Shown here in pieces: positions 1-11,000 of a DNA stretch of 64,000 nt. The DNA lies in the NCBI GenBank assembly GCA_039105265.1, contig JAPFFF010000050.1, positions 248,001 to 312,000 on the forward strand. The letters are read 5' to 3'. The DNA comes from Tritrichomonas musculus (taxonomy: Eukaryota; Parabasalia; Tritrichomonadida; Tritrichomonadidae). Position 1 is the stretch's first letter; each line of letters opens with the position of its first letter. The notes under the pieces are model-generated. The model was not told the DNA's origin. It did no database searches and was given only the letters and a program-made list of their open reading frames with translations. Made by a program: the position numbers and the translations under genes.

Positions 1-2798
1 ATTTGTTTATTAATTTTAATCAAATTGATTGTTTTATTATTCAATGAAGATTGAATTTTATCAAAAGAAGTAACAATCAAATGTATGAATAATCTTTCAT
101 TATTTTTTACTTTGTTTTTTATTTCCTCAATTTCTTGATAAAGAAGGTCAAAAGATTGGAACGGATATCTCAACTCAAATATGAATTGATCGAAAAGATC
201 AATAATCTCAATAAAGTCAGATGAAACAAGTTTTTTCTGTGAAAATAACAAATCTGTTGCATTCAATAAGATCTTAACTTTCTTCGGTTCTTTTTCGTTT
301 GGAAATTCAATATAAAGTTTCATGTTTATATTTGGCTTGATTTGCTTTATGTAATCCGAAAGTTTCATTGCTTCTGGACATGATGATACAATTTTCATGA
401 ATGCTTTTTCTGTGTCATTTTGATTAAAATTGCTTAGATTCAAAAGCCTTCCTTCTTTTGGTAAAAAGCCACTCGATTTAGCTGTATTAATATTGCTGGA
501 AAGAGGAATGTTATTCGAGGGTAGTAGAGTATTTATGCCGCTATTGTTGCTTTCGTTAATATTTTGGAGTTTGGCTTTAAAAGGATGGTATTTCCAGTTG
601 TCTCTGTTATTTAATGGGGAATGAAGACTGCCGCCTCCACTTTTGCCTTTTTTCATGTAAGTGTTAAGACGGTTTGTGGTTCTTGGTGTATTTATGTTGT
701 CAACATTAGATTGATCTGGTAAACTTTTTGTTCTTATTGGAGAAGAAGGGCCATTTTTATTAATGTTGGTTGTTTGATCAAGCAAATTTTTATGGCTTGC
801 TTTTTTGGGTGAAGGAGGGCCATCTATATCATCATCAACTTGTTGGAGATGCAAATTATTATAGCTGTTTTTCTGTGGAGAAGAAGGGCAGCTTTTATTA
901 TTGTCGGTTGTTTGATCAAGCAAATTCTTATGGCTTGCTTTTTTGGGTGAAGGAGGGCCATCTATATCATCATCAACTTGTTGGAGATGCAAATTTTTAT
1001 AGCTGTTTTTCTGTGGAGAAGAAGGGCCGCTTTTATTACTCTCTGCTGTTTGATCAAGCAAATTCTTATGGCTGCTTTTCTGTGGAGACAAAGGATTGCC
1101 TTTATCGCTTTCGGTTGTTTGAATGAAAAGTCCTTTACTGTTGTTTCTTTTTAGAGTAAATGAGCTATAGTTGTTGCTGTCATAGCTGGCCAGCTGCCTC
1201 TTCAATTGCTCTATTTCTTTGTCATGATTATCAACTCTTCTTTGCAACTCAACGATTATGTTATCGTCCTTTGTTAAGCACGATGCCTTCTCTTGATTTA
1301 ACAACGATTGTTGATTCGTTATTTGGCCAATTTTTTCTTTCAATTCGTTCATTGATGTGAGCAAACCGTTAATTTTGCGGCAATCGTTTTCAATTGTTGT
1401 AACTTTGTCTTCAATTTCTTTGATATTTTCAACATTCTCTCTCAATTCGTCAACTTTTTGTTCTAGATCATCCTTTTCAATTTCACTTTTTGAATGAACT
1501 TTTTCAATGGTGCTTATTCTCTTTTTCAAATCTTCGTTTTCTTGTGAAAGTTGCTTCATATTTTCCTGTAAATCACTGATAATTGACATTATATCATCAT
1601 TTCTCACTTTTTCTGAACTATCATCCAAAGATTCATCTGATTTTTGACATTTCTGAAGATCATCAATTTTTTTCTCTAAATTTTCAATTTTTTCATTAAG
1701 ATTATCATCCAAATGATCATTATCATCGTTTTTTGAAACCATTTTTTGAATAATCCCTTCTAATTTAGAAATGCGATTATTTAAAATAAATGTCTCTTGT
1801 TCAAAATTCTCAGTTAAATTGTCGTTTTGGTCTTCTAAATAATTTATTGCTGCTTTCAATGTGTAGATATCATCTTTCTGGTCGTCATTGTTAATTAATT
1901 TAATATAATCTTTAACTTCTTTTTTATCTACATTTTCAAGGCAGTAATTGTCATCATTTTCAATATCAGACAATTTTTCATAAATTTCTGCAAAAGATGG
2001 TCTATCTCTTGAATCATATTTTAAGCATTTTTCAATTAAATCTTTGAATCCAATTTTGGTCGATGGATCCCACTCAATTTTTATATCATCTTTAGAAGGT
2101 TTTTTATAATCTCCAATTTTTTCTGCAAATGGATATTTATTATATAAAATTTCATACATTATAATCCCAAAAGAAAAAACGTCAGCTTTGAAACTGAAAC
2201 AATTATCATAAACTTCTGGTGCTGCGTAGCCAGAGGAACCTGGAGTTGCTGACTGTTGTAAAGAATCTCCTAGTTTGCATGCTTTTGATAAATTAAAGTC
2301 AGATATTTTAGGATAAAAATTATCATCTAATAAAATGTTATCAGGTTTTAGATCTCTGTGAATAATTCGTCTCTTGTTGAGATATGTCATTCCATATGCG
2401 ATTCCGATAAGTATAATTTGTTTTTTTGTATTATTATAACGTGAATCTGCTCTGTTTTCTTGACTTTTTTTAATTATTTTTGAAAGTGATCCATTCTTCT
2501 CTAGCTCCATAAAGATCACAGCTTTTTTTGTGCCGTTGAAACTAACTTTAGAAAATCCATAAAATTTGATAATGGTCGGGTGAACGCAAGATACTAAAAT
2601 TTCAATTTCGCGATTTATCCTAAGTAAATTATCTTCATCACTATATTTTTTCATAATTACTTTAGCCGCAAATTTTTTTTTAGAATTCTTATTTTCTGCA
2701 ATAAAAACAGTACTAGCACTGCCTGCTCCAATCCTATTATTTGGGCACTTAGATATTTCATAATCATTTATATTAACTTCAAATTCGCGGTGATCCAT
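1..2798 (-). CDS. Protein kinase with coiled-coil and repeat tail (3' end outside window)
   Basis: The frame is open from an ATG at 2,798 down to base 1, at least 932 codons, with no stop inside the window. Residues about 12-285 form a Ser/Thr-type kinase domain: glycine loop GAGSAS, lysine in FAAKVIMKK, catalytic loop HRDLKPDN near residue 142, and an APE motif near 191. The metal-binding DFG motif reads DFN near residue 165. The activation segment TPGSSGYAAPE resembles trichomonad TKL/CAMK-like kinases. A coiled coil follows (about 310-540), then about two and a half copies of a 46-residue repeat (about 566-680) containing DDDIDGPPSPKKASHKN, then a Ser/Asn-rich stretch and another helical region. 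I infer a cytosolic signalling or cytoskeletal kinase; the substrate is unknown. The upstream region lacks a clean initiator. Confidence 0.85.
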   Translation of the reverse strand, partial: MDHREFEVNINDYEISKCPNNRIGAGSASTVFIAENKNSKKKFAAKVIMKKYSDEDNLLRINREIEILVSCVHPTIIKFYGFSKVSFNGTKKAVIFMELEKNGSLSKIIKKSQENRADSRYNNTKKQIILIGIAYGMTYLNKRRIIHRDLKPDNILLDDNFYPKISDFNLSKACKLGDSLQQSATPGSSGYAAPEVYDNCFSFKADVFSFGIIMYEILYNKYPFAEKIGDYKKPSKDDIKIEWDPSTKIGFKDLIEKCLKYDSRDRPSFAEIYEKLSDIENDDNYCLENVDKKEVKDYIKLINNDDQKDDIYTLKAAINYLEDQNDNLTENFEQETFILNNRISKLEGIIQKMVSKNDDNDHLDDNLNEKIENLEKKIDDLQKCQKSDESLDDSSEKVRNDDIMSIISDLQENMKQLSQENEDLKKRISTIEKVHSKSEIEKDDLEQKVDELRENVENIKEIEDKVTTIENDCRKINGLLTSMNELKEKIGQITNQQSLLNQEKASCLTKDDNIIVELQRRVDNHDKEIEQLKRQLASYDSNNYSSFTLKRNNSKGLFIQTTESDKGNPLSPQKSSHKNLLDQTAESNKSGPSSPQKNSYKNLHLQQVDDDIDGPPSPKKASHKNLLDQTTDNNKSCPSSPQKNSYNNLHLQQVDDDIDGPPSPKKASHKNLLDQTTNINKNGPSSPIRTKSLPDQSNVDNINTPRTTNRLNTYMKKGKSGGGSLHSPLNNRDNWKYHPFKAKLQNINESNNSGINTLLPSNNIPLSSNINTAKSSGFLPKEGRLLNLSNFNQNDTEKAFMKIVSSCPEAMKLSDYIKQIKPNINMKLYIEFPNEKEPKKVKILLNATDLLFSQKKLVSSDFIEIIDLFDQFIFELRYPFQSFDLLYQEIEEIKNKVKNNERLFIHLIVTSFDKIQSSLNNKTINLIKINKQ
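711..1126. repeat. 138-bp tandem repeat inside the kinase gene
   Basis: The motif TGTTTGATCAAG recurs at 771, 909 and 1,047, exactly 138 bp apart, so the unit is 46 codons and keeps the kinase frame. Two copies are nearly identical and the third is partial. On the coding strand the unit encodes NLLDQTT, SSPQKNSYKN and DDDIDGPPSPKKASHKN. The repeated SP sites suggest clustered proline-directed phosphorylation sites, which is inference. Confidence 0.85.
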
Positions 2799-3165
2799 TT
2801 ATTTTTCAAATATAATTGAGATTAAACGTCAAGGTGAATTATTGGCCATTTTACATTTATTATATAATGTCTTATTCACTCTAAGAAAATTTCATATATA
2901 ACATTTAAAAAAAAAAAAAAAAAAAATGAAATGCTCTTAATAATTAAAATCAGTGATGTTTAACAATCCAAAAAAGTTGGTTACTGAAAATAATTTAAAA
3001 AACGATATTTGTATTGATAAAAAAAGTGCTGCTGTACAAAAAAACGCATGATATATTGAAAATTTGCAAATTCTAAATAACATCAAGTTTTAAAGGATGG
3101 AAGTAAACAAAAGTATTAAATATGATGGATTTAAAAAAACTTTGAAAATTAAAATTCAAAAACTA
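2799..3165. other. Intergenic AT-rich spacer, nothing recognised
   Basis: This spacer lies between the kinase start and the 3' flank of the F5/8 fragment. It contains a long poly-A run near 2,907-2,926 and no open frame or clear initiator. Confidence 0.6.
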
Positions 3166-4392
3166 ATTATTTCTCTATATTCAAAAATAACAAATATATA
3201 GTTCATTTGCAGTAAAGAAGCATTTTATTCATACTTGTGATTTTGGTGATGAAATTGTTCCAAAAAATTCAATTCGCGTTAAATAGATGTAATAATTGCA
3301 TGATGAACCATGAGTCCATTGTTCTTCTTAGATGTATCGAATGTAACGATAATATTTGTCACTTTTCGTGTTCTCAAATCGATGCTGCTTGAAACCGCCA
3401 TTCAGTTCTGAATTGTTAACTCTGTGATCAACGTCTTCCCAGTGTTCGTGATCGTTCGAGCCAACAATTCGCCACGATTTTGGATAGAAACAACCACTTG
3501 TTCGAATTGTGTATGATGTCAAATTGACTGTTTTGTTCACAAAGTCAAATTCAATCCACCCATCACTCGAACTCGGAGTACCGCTACTATAATTATTATA
3601 ATAGAACTCATTGTTCATGTTGTTTGAATTATATTTGATCAGGTTGGTGACTGGACATGAAGGATTGGGATATCCTCCGCCTGAAAGTTTCAGAATGTTT
3701 CCTGCTTCAAGATCGGCGCCGTTTTGTTTCTGCAGGTAGTCAATGATGCCTGACAGTTCGTTTCCGTTGTATTCGCATTCTTTCTCTTCGCTATCAAGTT
3801 TCTTTCTGTCTTTCTTTTTGTTTTTGACTGTTTCGAGAAGTTTCAAAAAGTGACACCTCAGAGTGAAAATGATGCCTGACTTTTCACATTCAATTATTTC
3901 ATCGTCAAGGTTATCGTAAATGAATTTAATCATGCTTTCGTCGTATTCTTCAATTCCAAGCGAAAGAAGGAAGTGCATCACTGTTACAGCTTCTCCTTCG
4001 CTCACAAGTGACTCAAAGATGTCATAAATTTCACTTTCGTTCTTCTTTTCTACATCTTCACGATGCGATACGTAAGCATCGATGATCTCATTGATGATAC
4101 CTTCTTCAATGCTTCTCATTTCTGAACTTGCAATGAATTCTTTGATGTGACCAGATAAGTACTCAATTGAGTGTGAATGGAATTCAGTGCCTAACAATGA
4201 AATCGCTTCTTCTTGGCTCTTCATTTCATATTTCATTTTGTCTTCTTTATCAGTATAACCGTTAAGAATCATTGTTACTATTGAATAGATTTCTTGTTGT
4301 GGCTTATTAATCTCTTCTTTATCAACGGTCGATTTGATTAGCTTTTGAAGGATTTCTTCATTTATAGCGCCAGCCTGCAACTGTCCCTGCAT
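3166..4392 (-). pseudogene. Truncated F5/8 type C domain gene copy
   Basis: This is a near-identical partial copy of the gene at 35,462-36,925. The homology starts at EEILQKLIKSTVDK near 4,350, so the N-terminal 110-120 residues of the relative are absent, and it runs through the discoidin-like domain (GGGYPNPSCPVTN... SWRIVGSNDHEHW) into the shared 3' flank at about 3,166. After RYIRYI the frame meets a TAA at 3,328, where the relative has CAA (Gln). The remaining 38 or so codons (EEQWTHGS to SPKSQV) still follow in frame to about 3,211. The open part spans 3,328-4,392, and its first 13 or so residues have no counterpart in the relative. It is probably a segmental-duplication pseudogene; a shortened but expressed protein is possible. 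Confidence 0.75.
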
Positions 4393-4883
4393 CGATCCAG
4401 ACTGGGAGAATCCAGATTCATTTTCGTCCTTATTTTACCATTCTCAGTAATTCTTCTTCATTTATATTTCATCTTTTAAAAGAAGATTGAAAAGATTGTA
4501 TCCAGAAATTTTAACTTCTTGGATCTTTATATTCAGGTATATATGTGTAGATTATTCGGACTGGTGAACTAAGTTTTATAATTTATAAATCTTTACTAAT
4601 AATGTTATTATCAGCACTCTTGATTACGTTTAATTTATAACTAAATAACAAAGTATTTTAAGCTCCTTTATCATCATATATTAAAAATTAATTTATAAAA
4701 CACACCAAAATGAATGTCATATATAATAATTATACAAATTTATTATGAAAGCAAGTCCAAAACTAAAGATGTGAATTGATAGCTATCACCAATTTTGATG
4801 AAATAAAGAAATTTTGACCAAAATACTAATTAATTAAATTTTATTTAAGCCATTCATGGTTAGAACATATATTAAAATAATCA
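4393..4883. other. Intergenic spacer, nothing recognised
   Basis: AT-rich DNA between the F5/8 fragment and the 3' end of the giant coiled-coil gene. No open frame, RNA gene or repeat stands out. Confidence 0.55.
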
Positions 4884-4886
4884 TTA

Positions 4887-5003
4887 TTATTCATCACCTG
4901 AAGCATCATTGTCACCATTATTTTCTTCTTCTTCATTTTCGTTTCCTTCATTTTCTTCATCACCATCTTTTTCTTTTTTATCACTATCACTTTCATTTAC
5001 TTT
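4887..5003 (-). other. In-frame continuation of the giant gene beyond its stop
   Basis: After the TAA at 5,004-5,006 the same frame stays open for 38 codons and keeps the composition of the tail (KVNESDSDKKEKDGDEENE... DASGDE), ending in two consecutive TAA codons. The pattern Glu-stop-LysValAsn matches the repeat GluLysValAsn, so the simplest reading is a GAA to TAA change in an ancestral longer tail. Stop-codon read-through or an assembly error is also possible. Confidence 0.6.
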
Positions 5004-8000
5004 TTATTCATAATCATCAATTTCTTCATCTTCTTCATCATCATCTTTTTCTTTTTTATCACTATCATTATCATTTTCTTCTTTTTCTTCTTCATCATTA
5101 TTTATTTTTTCTTTTTCTTCTTCATCATTATTTATTTTTTCTTTTTCTTCTTCATCATCATTTACTTTTTCTTTTTCTTCATTATCATCATTTATTTTTT
5201 CTTTTTCTTCATCATCATCATTTACTTTTTCTTCATTTTCATATTCTTCTTCATTATCATTTGCTTTTTCTTCTTCTTCTTCATTTACTTCTTCTTCATC
5301 TTCATTATCATTTACTTTTTCTTCATTTTCATCTTCATCTTCATTATCATTTACTTTTTCTTCATTTTCATCTTCATCATTATTTATTTTTTCTTCATCT
5401 TCATTATCATTTACTTTTTCTTCTTCTTTATCATTTACTTTTTCTTCATTTTCATATTCTTCTTCATTATCATTTACTTTTTCTTCTTCTTCATTTACTT
5501 CTTCTTCATCTTCATTATCATTTACTTTTTCTTCATTTTCATCTTCATCTTCATTATCATTTACTTTTTCTTCTTCTTTATCATTTACTTTTTCTTCATT
5601 TTCATATTCTTCTTCATTATCATTTACTTTTTCTTCTTCTTTATCATTTACTTTTTCTTCATTTTCATCTTCATCTTCATTATCATTTACTTTTTCTTCT
5701 TCTTTATCATTTACTTTTTCTTCATTTTCATCTTCATCTTCATTATCATTTACTTTTTCTTCTTCTTTATCATTTACTTTTTCTTCATTTTCATATTCTT
5801 CTTCTTTATCATTTACTTTTTCTTCATCTTCATCTTCATTATCATTTACTTTTTCTTCTTCTTCTTCTTCATTATCATTTACTTTTTCTTCTTCTTTATC
5901 ATTTACTTTTTCTTCATTTTCATATTCTTCTTCATTATCATTTACTTTTTCTTCATATTCATCTTCATTATCATTTACTTTTTCTTCATTTTCATATTCT
6001 TCTTCTTTATCATTTACTTTTTCTTCATCTTCATCTTCATTATCATTTACTTTTTCTTCTTCTTCTTCTTCATTATCATTTACTTTTTCTTCTTCTTTAT
6101 CATTTACTTTTTCTTCATTTTCATATTCTTCTTCATTATCATTTACTTTTTCTTCATATTCATCTTCATTATCATTTACTTTTTCTTCATTTTCATATTC
6201 TTCTTCTTTATCATTTACTTTTTCTTCATCTTCATCTTCATTATCATTTACTTTTTCTTCTTCTTCTTCTTCATTATCATTTACTTTTTCTTCTTCTTTA
6301 TCATTTACTTTTTCTTCATGTTCATCTTCATTATCATTTACTTTTTCTTCTTCTTCTTCATTTACTTCTTCTTCATCTTCATCTTCATCTTCATCATTTA
6401 CTTTTTCTTCATCTTCTTCTTTATCATTTAATTTTTCTTCTTCTTCTTCGTCATTTACTTTTTCTTCTTCATCATCATTCCCCTTTTCTTCATCTTCTTT
6501 TTCTTCATCATCATCTTTTTCTTTATTTCCATTTACTTTTTCTTCATTGTCATCTTTATCAACATCATTTGCTTTTTCTTCATCATTTACTTTTTCTTTA
6601 TCTTCTTTTTCTTCATCATTATATTTTTCTTTTTCTTTGTTATCGCTATCATCATCATTTTCTTTTGCTTCATTAGCATTACTTTCATTTTCTTCGTTAT
6701 TATATTTTTCTTTTCTATCATCATCATTTTTATTAGCATTATTCGCATTATCATTTTCATTATCTTTTTTATCATCTTTCCTATTGTCTTCTGTACTTCC
6801 ACTGTCTTTCACGTTTTCGTTGATACTAACTTCATTAATAACATTGATCTGTGATTTAGATAAAGTTCCTAATTTGTTAAAATTCCTAATCAAATTGTTG
6901 ATTGTTTGTTGGAACTTTTCAAATATCTCGTCGTGTTTATCAACTTTTTTTTCTAAATTTAAGACAACATTTCGTACGTTTGTAAATTTGCTTGCGAGTT
7001 GTCCAATGCTAATTGAATGATAATTCAAACCTTCTTTAATATCTTTAATCTCTTTAATGAGTTCGCTATTCGGATCTTCATCGTCACTTCCACTTGCGCT
7101 GCTGCTTTCTTCATTTTGCAATCTGTCTTCAATTGAGAGTAATTTAATCTTGACACTATCCATGAATTTGTTGAAGTCATCCATACTTTCTGTAATGCTT
7201 TGTATAGTTGAATTGTATTCCATGCCATTCAGAGTACTCTTTACATCATTCATTTGTTTCATCAAATCGCCAATTTCTAATTGTGATGAAGAACTGTTCT
7301 CACTTGCAATTTCTTTCTGGATACCAGATCTGAATGAACCTAGATTTGCTCTCATTTCAATAGCATCTGGCTTTTCAAGTAGAGAATTTTGATCAAAGCC
7401 TTTCAAACTAATATTTTGAGGCAATAATCTGTGTTTCTTTAGTTCATATTTGACAATTTTGAGTTCCTTTTCTGGTTTATCATTAGAAGGTTCTTCATTG
7501 TTTATTCCTTCTTCAGCTTCATCTTCTTTGGTTGAAATGGCATAAAAAATAAATTTGATTTCTTCTTGAAGCTTCTTAAGTTCGTGCTTGATGCAACGAA
7601 GAACTTTGTCTTGCTTGTCATTAACGATGATGATGCCATTCATCATGTTGTCAAGTTCAAGTTCTCTGACGCTCCGATTTTCTGTTTCTTTTCTTTCGTT
7701 TTCTTTAGTTGTTTCAATGAATGATTTCAGTTTGTCTTGAAGTTTCTTCAGTTCATGTTTCATGCAGCGAAGAATGCTGGATTGTTTGTCATTCGTTGTC
7801 GTGATATCATTCAGTTTGTTGTTCAGTTCTTCTTCTTTGGTTGATGATTTAGAATTCATCGTATCAATCAATGATTGTGTGCCATCTTGGATTTTCTTGA
7901 GTTCATACTTGATGATGTTAATTGAACTTTCTTGTTTCTCATTAGTTGATGACAATTCATTCAATTTGTTATTCAGTTCTTCTTCTTTCGTTGTTTCTTT

Positions 8001-11000
8001 GTTATCAGTGGCTGAAATGAATGATTTGAGGTCGCCTTGAAGTTTCTTCAGTTCATGTTTCATACAGCGAAGAATGCTGGATTGTTTGTCATTCTTTGTC
8101 GTGATATCATTCAGTTTGTTGTTCAGTTCTTCTTCTTTGGTTGATGATTTAGAATTCATCGTATCAATCAATGATTGTGTGCCATCTTGGATTTTCTTAA
8201 GTTCATACTTGATGATGTTAATTGAACTTTCTTGTTTCTCATTAGTTGATGACAATTCATTCAATTTGTTATTCAGTTCTTCTTCTTTCGTTGTTTCTTT
8301 GTTATCAGTGGCTGAAATGAATGATTTGAGGTCGCCTTGAAGTTTCTTCAGTTCATGTTTCAAACAGCGAAGAATGCTGGCGTGTTTGTCATTACTGGCT
8401 GTTAGTTCATTCAATCGATTATTTAGTTCTTCTTCCTTGTTTGCTGAATTAGAATTCATCGTATCAATCAATGATTGCGTGTCATCTTGAACTTTCTTAA
8501 GTTCATATTTAATGATGTTAAGTGAACTTTCTTGTTTCTCATTAGTGGATGTCAATTTATTCAATTTGTTATTCAGTTCTTCTTCTTTCGTTGTTTCTTT
8601 GTTATCAGTGGCTGAAATGAATGATTTGAGGTCGCCTTGAAGTTTCTTCAATTCGTGCTTGATGCATCGAAGAACTTTATCTTGTTGATCATTTGTTGCT
8701 GTGATTTCATTGAGTTTATTATTCAGTTCTTCTTTTTGGCTTGTTTCTTTGTCGCTTGAATTATCAATGAATGTTCGTGTTTCATTATGAAGAGATTTCA
8801 GTTCGTGCTTGATGCATCGAAGAACTTTATCTTGTTGATCATTAACAATGATGATGTTATTAATCATGTTGTCCAGTTCGAGTTCTTTGGTGAATCTGCT
8901 CTCTGATTCTTTAGTTTCATGTTCTTTAATGGTCGAAATGAAATTTCTCATTTCTCCTTGGAGTTTCTTAAGTTCATGCTTGAGGCATCGAATTGCTTTG
9001 ATTTGTGTTTCATTGTTACTTTTCATAAGAGTGTTCTCATTTTCAAGTTCTTTAATATCATTCTTCAGTGATGAAATGTCGTCGTCATTGAATATTGGAG
9101 TCGGAATTGATCGTTCTTTAAAGGATCGTTCGTTTTCTTTCGCAAGAAGATTATCTTGTGATTGTTTCAGTTTGTTGATTTCATGTTTGATACAACGGAG
9201 AAGATTGTTTTGATTATTATTAGTATTAGTTATTTCTTGCAGTTTATCATTTAGTTCAGTTTCAAATTGTGATATTCTTTCTGATTCTTCGTTCTCCGTC
9301 TTATTCGTTGTTTCAATGAATGATTTGAGGTCGCCTTGAAGTTTCTTCAGTTCATGTTTCATGCAGCGAAGAATGCTGGATTGTTTGTCATTACTGGCTG
9401 TTAGTTCATTCAATCGATTATTTAGTTCTTCTTCCTTGTTTGCTGAATTCGAATTCATCGTATCAATCAATGATTGCGTGTCATCTTGAACTTTCTTAAG
9501 TTCGTATTTGATGATGTTAATTGAACTTTCTTGTTTCTCATTAGTGGATGTCAATTCATTCAATTTGTTATTCAGTTCTTCTTCTTTCGTTGTTTCTTTG
9601 TTATCAGTGGCTGAAATGAATGATTTGAGGTCGCCTTGAAGTTTCTTCAGTTCATGTTTGATGCATCGAAGAACTTTATCTTGTTGATCATTTGTTGTTG
9701 TGATTTCATTGAGTTTATTATTCAATTCTTCGCCTTCAATAGATCTATTTTGCATTTCATTTGCTTCTTTTCTATTCAATGTTTCTATCAATGATTTCAT
9801 TTCTTTCTGGAGACTTTTTAGTTCATGCTTGATGCAGCGAATTGCACTGTTTTGTTTGTCATTCATTAAAGATATTACATTGAATTGATTATTTAGTTCG
9901 TTTTCTTTATTTGTTTCTTTGTCATTTGTGGTTTCAATGAATGACTGCGTTTCTTTATTGAGTTTCTTCAGTTCATGCTTGATACATCGGATTGTTTCAT
10001 TTTGTTTGTCGTTGTTAGTTTTCAGTTCTTTAAATTCTTTCTCTAGTTCAAGTTGGAGGTGTTGAATTCTTCTTTCTTGTTCTTCTTGTTGTGTGTTGAT
10101 GTTAGAATTCTTGTTTGCGAGTTCTTTAATATCATTCTTCAGTGATGAAATGTCGTCGTCATTGAATATTGGAGTCGGAATTGATCGTTCTTTAAAGGAT
10201 CGTTCGTTTTCTTTCGCAAGAAGATTATCTTGTGATTGTTTCAGTTTGTTGATTTCATGTTTGATACAACGGAGAAGATTGTTTTGATTATTATTAGTAT
10301 TAGTTATTTCTTGGAATTTGTCGTTTAATTCAGTTTCAAATTGTGATATTCTTTCTGATTCTTCGTTCTCCGTCTTATTCGTTGTTTCAATGAATGATTT
10401 GAGGTCGCCTTGAAGTTTCTTCAGTTCATGTTTCATACAGCGAAGAATGCTGGCGTGTTTGTCATTACTGGCTGTAAGTTCATTCAATCGATTATTTAGT
10501 TCTTCTTCCTTGTTTGCTGAATTCGAATTCATCGTATCAATCAATGATTGCGTGTCATCTTGAACTTTCTTGAGTTCGTATTTGATGATGTTAATTGAAC
10601 TTTCTTGTTTCTCATTAGTGGCTGAAATTTCATCAAGTTTATTGTTCATTGCTGTTTCGTTGAATGCTTCTTTGTTGTTTGTCGTCTCAATGAATGATTG
10701 TGTTTCTTTCTGCAGTTTCCTCAATTCGTATTTGATGCAGCTAATCACCTTGTCTTGTTTAACATTGTTAAGAGAAATTTCTTCCAGTTTGTTATTAAAT
10801 TCTTCTTCTTTGATTAAATTGTTTTCTGCTTCTTGTGCCTCTCTGTTATTCGTGGTGTCAATGAATAGTTGTGTTTTTTCATAAAGTTTCTTAAGTTCAT
10901 GTTTGAGACATCGAATTGTTTTGATTTGTGTTTCATTGTTAATTTTCAATTCTTCAAGTTCGTTATCCAATTCGGTAGTTCGAGTTGTTTGTTTGTTGTT

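Noticed and set aside
4856-6676. 606-codon plus-strand frame rich in Leu, His, Phe and Tyr
   Set aside because: It is the opposite strand of the acidic minisatellite tail of the giant gene; its frame exists only because the repeat units are multiples of three.
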